From NCBI GenBank assembly GCA_023441965.1, contig JAEZNB010000014.1:8600-72599 (forward strand): a DNA stretch of 64,000 nt, given 5' to 3'. Made by a program: the position numbers and the translations under genes. The notes below the pieces were generated by a model. That model saw only the letters and a program-made list of their open reading frames with translations, did no database searches and was not told the origin of the DNA. Positions 16,474-24,261 of this stretch are shown here, piece by piece. Source of the stretch: Bacillota bacterium. GTDB taxonomy: Bacteria; Bacillota; Clostridia; Lachnospirales; Lachnospiraceae. Within the stretch, counting starts at the first letter, position 1; every line of letters starts with the position of its first letter.

Positions 16474-17598
16474 TCAAACACAATATCCGAAGGCCAACAG
16501 GCTAAAATCCTTATCCTCGTCACCGGAAACCATCTTCACCTCTATGGTGTGCTTCCTGACAGACTCCTCCCGGAAGACAAACATGGGCACCGGATTACCC
16601 CATCCTAACACCCGATAACCCGACATGATCCCTTTGACTTGACCATCCACGATTATTTGCGCATTACCTTCCATTCTATTATTATTCTCTTTGTAAACCA
16701 CAAATAAACTCTTGCATTTCAGCTTCAGCTTCAAGCTTTTATTCCCTCTGCCCCGCTGATAGACCCACCTCTTTTTGAAGGAATCCCGACCCAGCTCCAA
16801 ATGAAAGCTGCCCGGAGAGCTTATCACTGCATTGTCTGCATCCAGCAGCTTCATCCCCTGATAGGCGTTACCGAAGAAGGGGGTGTCGGGAAGCTTCCCT
16901 TCCCGCTGCATGGGCATGGCATCCACTGTCCTGAAATAGTGAGCGATACATTCCGCTACCATTCTGTTACCGTTATCATTGGGGTGTATATTATCATCGG
17001 AATAATCCTTCCATTGCAGTCTTCCTGCTTTCATTTCCGACAGGATTGCATCATGCAAGCTGATCATGGGAAGCTGATAATGCTCTCCGATTACCTGCAT
17101 ATGACCCTGACAGGTATATGCGGTATCCGAGGTCATGAACAGAAGCACTACCGCAGGCTGATGTTCTGAATGCAATAGCCTTAGAATCAGACTTTCAAAG
17201 ATTTCCCTGCTCATGCCATCCTTTGAATCGTTTACCGCAAACTCCACAAATACAATATCCGGCTGATAATTCAGCACATCCCTGTCCACTCTGATTAGGC
17301 CAAGGGTGGAAGAGGTACCGTTCAGCCCGGAATTGACATATCTTACCTTACCCGTTCCTCCATAAATATCTTTATAATACCGGTAGGATAGGGTCGCATA
17401 CCCGGTATCATTTTCTTCCCTTCGCAGCATGGTGATGGAAGCCCCGAGATATACCAGGGTCACATCCTGCCCCTTTCTGCTCTTTTCAATCGCTTTTTTG
17501 ATTCGGTAGTTGTTCCCGGGACTTGTTAAGGACTTCTGCAATAGCTCCATTCCAAATCCGGACCTTCCTGCTGCCTGCTCCACCATAACCTTCTCCAT
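16474..17598 (-). CDS. SGNH/GDSL hydrolase family protein
   Basis: 374 residues. Block I reads VYLGASITML (Ser at GAS) near residue 50, block III is FVEFAVNDS near 117, and the catalytic Asp/His pair is DDNIHPNDNGN near 195. The C-terminal third (SLKLKLKCKSLFVVYKENNN...) looks like a beta-sandwich carbohydrate-binding part. Probably a carbohydrate esterase working with the downstream esterase, which it abuts. A consensus promoter and an upstream inverted repeat precede it. No signal peptide is visible. Confidence 0.82.
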   Translation of the reverse strand: MEKVMVEQAAGRSGFGMELLQKSLTSPGNNYRIKKAIEKSRKGQDVTLVYLGASITMLRREENDTGYATLSYRYYKDIYGGTGKVRYVNSGLNGTSSTLGLIRVDRDVLNYQPDIVFVEFAVNDSKDGMSREIFESLILRLLHSEHQPAVVLLFMTSDTAYTCQGHMQVIGEHYQLPMISLHDAILSEMKAGRLQWKDYSDDNIHPNDNGNRMVAECIAHYFRTVDAMPMQREGKLPDTPFFGNAYQGMKLLDADNAVISSPGSFHLELGRDSFKKRWVYQRGRGNKSLKLKLKCKSLFVVYKENNNRMEGNAQIIVDGQVKGIMSGYRVLGWGNPVPMFVFREESVRKHTIEVKMVSGDEDKDFSLLAFGYCV

Positions 17599-17611
17599 TC
17601 TGAAGATATTC

Positions 17612-17655
17612 CTATACCCTTATACCCATATACCCTTATACCCATATACCCATAA
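17612..17655. repeat. Short tandem repeat TATACCC
   Basis: Alternating ATACCCTT and ATACCCAT units repeat about five times in the leader of the SGNH gene. Such slippage-prone tracts can vary in length between cells. Confidence 0.7.
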
Positions 17656-17682
17656 GCTTTAATACTTGTATCCCATATACTC

Positions 17683-17711
17683 ATAATATCGCAAAATAAG
17701 CGCGGTGTAAA
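17683..17711 (-). promoter_or_regulatory. Sigma-A promoter of the esterase operon
   Basis: Minus strand TTTACA (17711-17706), 17 bp spacer, TATTAT (17688-17683). Confidence 0.8.
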
Positions 17712-17715
17712 TAAG

Positions 17716-17737
17716 ATGAACCGGCGTACCGGTTCAT
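17716..17737. promoter_or_regulatory. Inverted repeat upstream of the esterase promoter
   Basis: ATGAACCGG-CGTA-CCGGTTCAT, perfect 9 bp arms, placed 4 nt upstream of the -35 box. The position suits an activator or a repressor of the LacI/AraC type; no such regulator gene lies next to it. Confidence 0.6.
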
Positions 17738-17745
17738 TCGGTATA

Positions 17746-17793
17746 TAAAAAATGAGCCATCCCCGGACAAATCGGAAGGAAGTCCGGGGATGG
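17746..17793 (-). terminator. Terminator of the solute-binding protein gene
   Basis: Minus strand CCATCCCCGGAC...GTCCGGGGATGG perfect 12 bp stem, then CTCA and a T6 tract. Confidence 0.93.
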
Positions 17794-17819
17794 ACTCAAG
17801 GAATGAATCCTAATAGCTA

Positions 17820-19241
17820 TTATTTGGAATAGAAATCATTGATCAGCGTATCAAACTGTGCAGATGCTGCGTCAGCGATTTCAACTGCAGACATTGCTCC
17901 AAGTCCGCCGCCATCCATATTGGAACCATACTTAAAGCTTAAGCCGGGTACCTGATATAAGAGGGAACGAACGCCCTGACCCTTGATCATAGGAATCAGA
18001 GTCTCTTCCACAGATCTGGTGTCCTTTGTAATTGTATAGTAGTAAGAATAATCTTCCTCAGCATCCTCGTAGCCGGGAACGGTTCCGATCCACTTGCTGT
18101 AAGCCCAGATAACATCATCCGCGCGCTTTGCGTCCAGTGTTACAGGCATTACTCTGGTATTACCGGTATACATCGTCTTCATAGAGCCCTTAGGTCCTGC
18201 AGGGAAGAAGACGAAGCCCCATTCATCCTCCATATCCTGGAATGCAGAATTACGATACCACTCAGTTACCAGCATAGCAGCCTGACCACCCTTGAATGCA
18301 CCTTCGAACCAGGTCCATACTGCGCCTTCGGGATCCGGCATTACATAACCCTTATTAAAGTAATCAACAGCTAAGTTAACAGCATCCAGGAACTCGGTAG
18401 AATTCTGGTTGTTCTCATATTTGCCGGTCGTAGGATTTAACTTAATGTAGTCAGAACCATTGCTGAATACGGCTGCCTTAACCAGCTCTACCTGCCAACA
18501 GCAGATTCCGTAGATATCAGTTACACCGTCAGCGTTTGTATCCTTCGTCATAGCCTTAGCGATTTCTTCAAACTTTGTCCAGTTCCACTGATTGTCCTTC
18601 TGGAGACCATATAAAAGATCGGGATCAAAGCCTGCTTCCTCAAACAGTCTCTTGTTAAAGAATACGCCTAAGCCGGGGTTGTTCATCTCTTCGGTGAAGC
18701 CATAAACCTTATCATTTACGGTCATGAACTCAATTACGCTCTGATTCCAGGTTTCGCTGGTCTTATCAAAGCTGGGCAGATCTGTCAGCGGGAATAATAA
18801 GCCCTGCTTCAAAGGTTCCGGAACAAACTTCGGATCCATGATGAAGATATCTGCCGCAGGATCTCCTGCCATGGTGGAGGTGATGAAAATCTCCTGATAT
18901 TCAGCCCATGCACCAAGATTCACCTGCTTAAAGGTGAAATTATGAGTGGCCTGAAGCTCTTCTCTGTAGGCCAGGGTATCCTCCTCCTTGGTTGTCTTGG
19001 GCTCTGCCACCTGATCGGTTGACCACCAGTCACCGACAAGAACTTCGATCCCGCCTAAATCTCTGGGAGGTTCAGGTGTCGGGGTAGGGGTAGGTGTAGC
19101 TGTGGCTTCCGGTGCCTTCGTAGCCTCTGCTGCCGCAGGGGTAGGTGCACTATCGTTACCGGTTTCTTTAGCTGATCCACAAGCAGTGAACAAAAAAACT
19201 GCCATAACCAGCATTGTGAGTAAAATACTAACTCTTTTCAT
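17820..19241 (-). CDS. ABC transporter extracellular solute-binding lipoprotein
   Basis: 473 residues. Signal peptide with lipobox LFTAC near residue 20, then a Thr/Pro/Ala-rich tether (ATKAPEATATPTPTPTPEPP) and a family-1 sugar-binding-protein fold. It would bind an oligosaccharide at the outer face of the membrane. No permease or ATPase genes are near, so it is an orphan that would need a remote transporter. ATG 19241 is chosen; an in-frame TTG at 19250 is also possible. A strong terminator follows, the esterase operon comes next, and a LysR gene is divergent. Confidence 0.88.
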   Translation of the reverse strand: MKRVSILLTMLVMAVFLFTACGSAKETGNDSAPTPAAAEATKAPEATATPTPTPTPEPPRDLGGIEVLVGDWWSTDQVAEPKTTKEEDTLAYREELQATHNFTFKQVNLGAWAEYQEIFITSTMAGDPAADIFIMDPKFVPEPLKQGLLFPLTDLPSFDKTSETWNQSVIEFMTVNDKVYGFTEEMNNPGLGVFFNKRLFEEAGFDPDLLYGLQKDNQWNWTKFEEIAKAMTKDTNADGVTDIYGICCWQVELVKAAVFSNGSDYIKLNPTTGKYENNQNSTEFLDAVNLAVDYFNKGYVMPDPEGAVWTWFEGAFKGGQAAMLVTEWYRNSAFQDMEDEWGFVFFPAGPKGSMKTMYTGNTRVMPVTLDAKRADDVIWAYSKWIGTVPGYEDAEEDYSYYYTITKDTRSVEETLIPMIKGQGVRSLLYQVPGLSFKYGSNMDGGGLGAMSAVEIADAASAQFDTLINDFYSK

Positions 19242-19276
19242 TGTACTCAAATCCTCTCCTTATTTTTTGCTTCTAT

Positions 19277-19295
19277 GACTTTTATCATAAAAGTC
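19277..19295. promoter_or_regulatory. 19-nt perfect palindrome in the binding-protein leader
   Basis: GACTTTTAT-C-ATAAAAGTC, perfect arms. It sits 35 nt before the lipoprotein start, a position suited to an operator or an mRNA-stabilizing hairpin. Confidence 0.6.
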
Positions 19296-19300
19296 TCGTA

Positions 19301-19353
19301 AATTTCCATATCTTTATGAAAATTTACTAAAATTATTGTATCAAATGGAAATT
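19301..19353. promoter_or_regulatory. Spaced inverted repeat between lipoprotein and lysR
   Basis: AATTTCCAT at 19301-19309 and ATGGAAATT at 19345-19353, 35 nt apart, in the A/T-rich divergent region. It may be a two-site operator; no proof. Confidence 0.4.
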
Positions 19354-19370
19354 GCTAAAGCCAATTGTTA

Positions 19371-19399
19371 TTGACTTATCAATGATATAAGTTTATACT
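19371..19399 (+). promoter_or_regulatory. Sigma-A promoter of lysR-type gene
   Basis: TTGACT, 17 bp spacer, TATACT, about 65 nt before the lysR-type start. Confidence 0.85.
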
Positions 19400-19468
19400 T
19401 ATCACTAAGAAAAGCCTTCACTTATGCCTGCTCTACCATATTGTTATCTGTACAGAAGGAGATTTCCT

Positions 19469-20440
19469 ATGACCTCACAGCAAATAGAATATGTTCTGAT
19501 TCTGGCCGAGGAGAGAAGCTTCTCCAAGGCATCCCAGAGGCTATATGTGACACAGCCCTCCTTAAGCCAGTTCATAAAGAATCTGGAAAATGAGCTATGT
19601 ACCCAGCTGTTTGACCGCAGCACCTCTCCAATCAGGATCACACCTGCCGGTGAAGCATATATTGAGGCCGCCAGAAAGATTAAAGTGATTGAAGATGAGC
19701 TCCGACAGCGGTTAGCCGACCTGACAGAGCTGAAGGCCGGTGCATTGAAAATCGGAACCAGCCCCTTCCGAGCTTCCTGTTTGCTGCCAAAAAGCATTGC
19801 CGAATTCCATAAGATGTATCCCGGAGTCACGATTCAGATTCTGGAGCAGCAGATGCAGGATCTGGAGAAGGCTGCATTGGAGGGCAGCATCGATCTCTAT
19901 CTCGGAACCGGCCCCTTCGATGATAAGCTCTTTTACGCAGAAGCCCTTGCAGAGGAGCAGCTTTATCTGGCCGTCCCCTTGGATTCTCCTCTCAATAAGG
20001 AGCTGGAGGCCTATCAGGTCAGTAATTATGACATCAAATTGGATAATGTAAAATTACATAGAACTCCTGCAGTGGATTTTGGCAGATTTAAAGAGGAGAA
20101 GTTCATCATGCCGCAACAGGGGCAGAAGCTCAATCCCATTACGATGGATATCTGCAGCGCTTATGGATTTGAGCCAAAGGTAATCTTGTACAGTGAGCGT
20201 ATGGAAACTGCTTATTCCTGGACCTTGGCCGGAATCGGAGTAACCCTCCTGCCGGATTTTTTGATCCGTTTCGGCAACTATGAGAAGCATCCGGTCTATT
20301 ATAAGGTCAATCACCCGAAAGCTTCCCGCCACCTTTGCATCGCTTATCGTAAGAACCGTTATCTTTCACGGGTATCCATAGAGTATATCTCCCTCCTGAA
20401 GCGCCTGATCGGTTACGGAACCTGGCAGTTCAGGGAATAG
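19469..20440 (+). CDS. LysR-family transcriptional regulator
   Basis: 323 residues. N-terminal winged helix-turn-helix MTSQQIEYVLILAEERSFSKASQRLYVTQPSLSQFIKNLE in parts (residues 1-60), then a type-2 periplasmic-binding effector domain (GALKIGTSPFRASCLLPKSI near 90). Start fixed by AAGGAG 6-7 nt upstream. It is divergent from the solute-binding lipoprotein, so it probably controls that gene and itself. The ligand is unknown. It ends at a bidirectional terminator shared with hisS. Confidence 0.92.
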   Translation: MTSQQIEYVLILAEERSFSKASQRLYVTQPSLSQFIKNLENELCTQLFDRSTSPIRITPAGEAYIEAARKIKVIEDELRQRLADLTELKAGALKIGTSPFRASCLLPKSIAEFHKMYPGVTIQILEQQMQDLEKAALEGSIDLYLGTGPFDDKLFYAEALAEEQLYLAVPLDSPLNKELEAYQVSNYDIKLDNVKLHRTPAVDFGRFKEEKFIMPQQGQKLNPITMDICSAYGFEPKVILYSERMETAYSWTLAGIGVTLLPDFLIRFGNYEKHPVYYKVNHPKASRHLCIAYRKNRYLSRVSIEYISLLKRLIGYGTWQFRE

Positions 20441-20482
20441 GATATCGGCAGACAGGTCCTGGCCTACCCGTAATCAACCAAA

Positions 20483-20523
20483 AAAGTGGAACCGGAGGCT
20501 TCCTCCCCGGTTCCTTTCTTTTA
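20483..20523. terminator. Bidirectional terminator lysR-type gene / hisS
   Basis: GGAACCGG...CCGGTTCC stem with AAAAAA on one side and TTTCTTTT on the other, between convergent genes. Confidence 0.9.
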
Positions 20524-20530
20524 TCTGAAA

Positions 20531-21787
20531 TTATTCTCTGCTTTCCATAAAATAGTCTGTGATATGGCTTAAGGACACTTCCGTCTGTTCCCCTGTTTCC
20601 ATGTTTTTAATGTTGACCTTATTCCGTGCCAGCTCATCTGCGCCGATGATCACGGTGTTTTTTGCCCCTAGCTTATTCGCATACTTCATCTGGGCCTTAA
20701 CGGACCGATCCATATAATCCGTCTCCACGATCACGCCCTCGCTTCGAAGCTTTTGTACCAGCTGATAAGCAGCAGCCTTGGCATCACTACCAAGAATACC
20801 GACATACAGCTCTACTGCAGGCTCCGGAGCAAGCTCAATTCCCTCTGATGCCAGCTCATTGATGATCCGCTCAATCCCTAAACCAAAGCCTACGGCGGGT
20901 ATATTCTGCTTCTCATCCACCTCATGGATCAGGTTGTCATAACGTCCGCCGCCACAGATGGTAAAGCCCTCTGCATTGACAAACTCAAACACTGTCCTGG
21001 TATAATAATCCAGTCCTCTTACGATACCGGTATCTACCTCATAATCAATGCCTAGCTCCTTTAGCAGCTTCTGCAGCTCTTCAAAATGATTGCGGCACTC
21101 CTCGTCCAGATACTCAACGGTTCTGGGAGCATCCTTCACGATCTCCTTACAGGAAGGTACCTTACAATCTATGATTCTCAAAGGATTCTTCTGCATCCTG
21201 TCCCTGCAGGTCCCGCACAGCTTCTCCTTATGGTCTTCGAGATAGGCCAACAATGCTTCATTATAGGTTTTGCGGCAATGACTGCAGCCGATACTGTTGA
21301 TGTGGAGCTTGACGCCCTTAATTCCAAGCTCAGTAAAGAGCTCATTCAGAAGACTGATCAGCTCGATCTCAGCCAGGGGACTGGCAGAGCCAAAGAACTC
21401 CACGCCGAATTGATGATGCTGACGGAATCTTCCGTTCTGTGGATTCTCATACCGGAACACCTGGGTAACATAAAAGAGCTTGGTAGGCTGACTCTCCGCA
21501 TAGAGACTATTCTCCAGATAGGCCCTTACAGCTCCGGCCGTACCCTCCGGCTTTAGGGTGATGCTGCGGCCTCCCTTATCCTCAAAGGTATACATCTCCT
21601 TCTGGACCACATCCGTTGTCTCACCGACACCTCTCTGGAAGAGAACCGTATGCTCAAAGGCAGGTGTAATGACCTCCTTGATGTTATAAGTTTTGCAAAG
21701 CTTTCTGGCAACTTCCTCGATGAGGGTTCTCTTGTGCATATTGGAACCATACCAGTCTAAAGTTCCCTTAGGTCTTTGTGTTATCAT
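20531..21787 (-). CDS. hisS: Histidyl-tRNA synthetase
   Basis: Class II enzyme of 418 residues. Motif 1 region RPKGTLDWYGSN, motif 2 FYVTQVFRYENPQNGRFRQHHQFG (in parts, near residue 105), histidine-A signatures GLDYYTRTVFEF near 260 and GGGRYDNLI near 280, and a C-terminal anticodon domain. A CxxC pair (GCSHCRKTY, GTCRDRMQ) forms the insertion common in Firmicutes. It is downstream of hemZ by about 90 nt in the minus-strand housekeeping block. Confidence 0.97.
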   Translation of the reverse strand: MITQRPKGTLDWYGSNMHKRTLIEEVARKLCKTYNIKEVITPAFEHTVLFQRGVGETTDVVQKEMYTFEDKGGRSITLKPEGTAGAVRAYLENSLYAESQPTKLFYVTQVFRYENPQNGRFRQHHQFGVEFFGSASPLAEIELISLLNELFTELGIKGVKLHINSIGCSHCRKTYNEALLAYLEDHKEKLCGTCRDRMQKNPLRIIDCKVPSCKEIVKDAPRTVEYLDEECRNHFEELQKLLKELGIDYEVDTGIVRGLDYYTRTVFEFVNAEGFTICGGGRYDNLIHEVDEKQNIPAVGFGLGIERIINELASEGIELAPEPAVELYVGILGSDAKAAAYQLVQKLRSEGVIVETDYMDRSVKAQMKYANKLGAKNTVIIGADELARNKVNIKNMETGEQTEVSLSHITDYFMESRE

Positions 21788-21876
21788 CTTCGTCCTCCTG
21801 TCCCTTCCGGATCTTATCCGGTCTCATCATATTTCAGATTAACCTGTATCACAGGCTTCTCTTCTTTCCTTTCCTA

Positions 21877-23466
21877 TCACAGGCTTATGTTCCTTTGCAG
21901 AAAATCCTGTTTCTTAGCAATCATCTCATCTATTCTACTGATGTAGTCAGTAATGCTCTTCACATTATCCACCCGTTCAATCCGGTTCTCCTCATGGAAA
22001 ACAAACTTAGACATAGCCCCGGCTCCCAGAGCCAGGATCGTCTGCTGCTCCTCCATGATCAGGATATTATAAAGTCCTTCCTTCCCATATTTGGAATATC
22101 CGATATTCTCAAGATTATCTGACATATTCTTTTGCCTGTAGAGATAATAGGGCAGATAAGAATGTTCCTTCGCAAATCGGATCGTGGCCTCCAGCATCTC
22201 TGCCACCTCAACCGCTTCCAAACCGGCATAAGCCTCCTTCTCGGTGTTCAGCCTTGCCGCCCGTTTGAGCGCCAGTGTATGCACCGTCAGACCCTCGGGA
22301 TATAAGTCTTTTATCTGGTCCAGTGTATCCCTCACATCCGCGGGGGTCTCCCCGGGGAGTCCGATGATCAGGTCCATATTGATGTTGTCATGACCGCATT
22401 CCCTGGCCATACGGAAGGCTTCTCTGATCTGCTCCGTCGTATGTCTTCTGCCAATCAGGTCCAAGGTTCTTTGCTGCATGCTCTGGGGATTGATCGAGAT
22501 CCGGCTCACTCCCCATTTCTTAAGAACCTCCAGCTTCTCCTTACTGATGCTGTCCGGCCTTCCCGCTTCCACACAGAATTCCTTCACATGGGTAAAATCA
22601 AAGCTAGCCCTGACCAATCCGAGCAAACGGTCCAGCTGGGCAGCGGCCAGCGTCGTAGGAGTTCCTCCGCCGATATAGACTGTGGTCAGCTTAAGCCCCG
22701 GTAGGCAGGTTGCACCGTATCGTATCTCCTTCTCCAGTGCCTCCAGATAAGCCTCTACCCGGTCTGCGAAGCGGTCCAGGGGATAGGAGGTAAAGGAGCA
22801 ATACAGGCAGGTGGTGGGACAGAAGGGAATTCCGATATAGAGACTGTAACCCTTACGGTAATCCATCTCCCGTAGAAGCTCCCTCTCTCTGGCTGCAATC
22901 CGGATACTCATCCCGATCTTATCATCGGAGCAGAGATATTCCGACCTCATCCGTTGATAGATCGTCTCCTCCTCCAGGTTCCTCTCCAGCATCTCATAGA
23001 CCAGCTTTGTCGGTCTGATACCGGTCAGGATACCCCAGGGAAGCTCCTGCTTTGTAAACTTCGAGAGCAGTCGGTACAGCACCCGCTTCATACCATTCTT
23101 ATATGCCGCCTTATGGTCTGTAAAGGCTTCCAAGGCCGTCTTTACAGCGGTGACTTCCCTGTTGCCGGAGTAAAGCTTGAGCTCCACCCCATCCTCGTTA
23201 AATAAGAGCAGGACCTGATCCGGTCTGTCATAGGTCCCTTGAACTCCTGCATAGGTTAAGCCCTCATCCCTCCCCGGGTCCGGTAAAGCATCTGTCTGCG
23301 AGGGAGAGACCGACACAGCTTCTTCCTGCGGAAGTGACTCCGGCTCCTCAGACTCCAATCTCCTGCTCCCTTCGGATACCTTAAGTGTCTCCTTGGGGTA
23401 AAAGGCCTTTACCAAGGGATAAACGTCATTTTCAAATTTTCTGTCGGATAGGATAAGCTGTATCAT
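21877..23466 (-). CDS. hemZ: Coproporphyrinogen III oxidase-like radical SAM protein HemZ
   Basis: 529 residues, a little longer than typical because of a Ser/Glu/Pro-rich insert around 30-75 (LESEEPESLPQEEAVSVSPS). The radical-SAM [4Fe-4S] motif is CPTTCLYCSF near residue 217, followed by YIGGGTPTTL and the HemN-type second half. HemZ is linked to oxygen-independent coproporphyrinogen oxidation in Bacillus; no other haem genes are near, so the substrate here is uncertain. The gene follows the MBL hydrolase in a tight Clostridial housekeeping order. Confidence 0.92.
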   Translation of the reverse strand: MIQLILSDRKFENDVYPLVKAFYPKETLKVSEGSRRLESEEPESLPQEEAVSVSPSQTDALPDPGRDEGLTYAGVQGTYDRPDQVLLLFNEDGVELKLYSGNREVTAVKTALEAFTDHKAAYKNGMKRVLYRLLSKFTKQELPWGILTGIRPTKLVYEMLERNLEEETIYQRMRSEYLCSDDKIGMSIRIAARERELLREMDYRKGYSLYIGIPFCPTTCLYCSFTSYPLDRFADRVEAYLEALEKEIRYGATCLPGLKLTTVYIGGGTPTTLAAAQLDRLLGLVRASFDFTHVKEFCVEAGRPDSISKEKLEVLKKWGVSRISINPQSMQQRTLDLIGRRHTTEQIREAFRMARECGHDNINMDLIIGLPGETPADVRDTLDQIKDLYPEGLTVHTLALKRAARLNTEKEAYAGLEAVEVAEMLEATIRFAKEHSYLPYYLYRQKNMSDNLENIGYSKYGKEGLYNILIMEEQQTILALGAGAMSKFVFHEENRIERVDNVKSITDYISRIDEMIAKKQDFLQRNISL

Positions 23467-23545
23467 TTCTACTCCAGTAATATACTATGCTGCCTCCCTG
23501 TTGCTCCGGTTCAAAAGGCGACCGCCCGCCAGAGAGGTGAATTGA

Positions 23546-24202
23546 TCAAACATCAAACAAATCGGCAGAGGGGGAGATATAGATATTATATTCTCTTTCA
23601 TGTCCGATTGTCGTGGAACGACCGTGACCGGGATAGACCTTCACACCATCCTCCAGACACATCAGCTTGCTTCTGATGCCCTCTACCAGCTGCTTATGGT
23701 TACCGGTCGGCAGGTCCGATCTTCCGATATCCTCATAAAATAGGGTATCACCGCTGATCAATACTCCATGTCCTTGGAAATAATAGCACACGCCTCCGGC
23801 CGTATGACCGGGAGTATGGATGACCTTAATCAGATAGCCGGCCAGAGACAGGCTTTCCCCATCCTTTAACAGGGCATCGGGCTTCAGGCTGCATTCCTTG
23901 CGGATATGGTCAGATGCATTCAGCTTCGCATCCCCAAGAAGCCGGCTTTCCGCTTCGTGGGCATAGATGGGCGCCTCTGTCAGCTCCTTTAGGCCTTCCG
24001 CGGCCAGAATATGGTCAAAATGACCGTGCGTGAGAAGGATTCCCTTGCACACAAGGTCATTGGCTTTTAAATATTGCAGGATTCGATTGGCATCATCCGC
24101 CGGATCCACCACGATCGCTTCCTTTAACTGCTGATTGCTGATGATATAGGTGTTGGTCTGTACGATTCCCAGTACAATGGTTTCAAGCTTCATTTCATTC
24201 AT
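23546..24202 (-). CDS. MBL-fold metallohydrolase (glyoxalase II-like)
   Basis: About 218 residues. Zinc motif THGHFDHI near residue 60, HTPGHTAGGVCYYF near 132, GDTLFYEDIGRSDL near 155 and GHGRSTTIGHE near 200, typical of the YcbL/GloB group. Probably hydrolyses a thioester such as lactoylglutathione-like adducts. Start is ambiguous (ATGs at 24223, 24208, 24202); 24202 gives GGAGT the best spacing. Located between relA and hemZ, as in many Clostridia. Confidence 0.9.
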   Translation of the reverse strand: MNEMKLETIVLGIVQTNTYIISNQQLKEAIVVDPADDANRILQYLKANDLVCKGILLTHGHFDHILAAEGLKELTEAPIYAHEAESRLLGDAKLNASDHIRKECSLKPDALLKDGESLSLAGYLIKVIHTPGHTAGGVCYYFQGHGVLISGDTLFYEDIGRSDLPTGNHKQLVEGIRSKLMCLEDGVKVYPGHGRSTTIGHEREYNIYISPSADLFDV

Positions 24203-24261
24203 ATTCATACTCCATTCTGCCATCGATCCCCGCGAATTTGAATATTTGACATATACACCGG

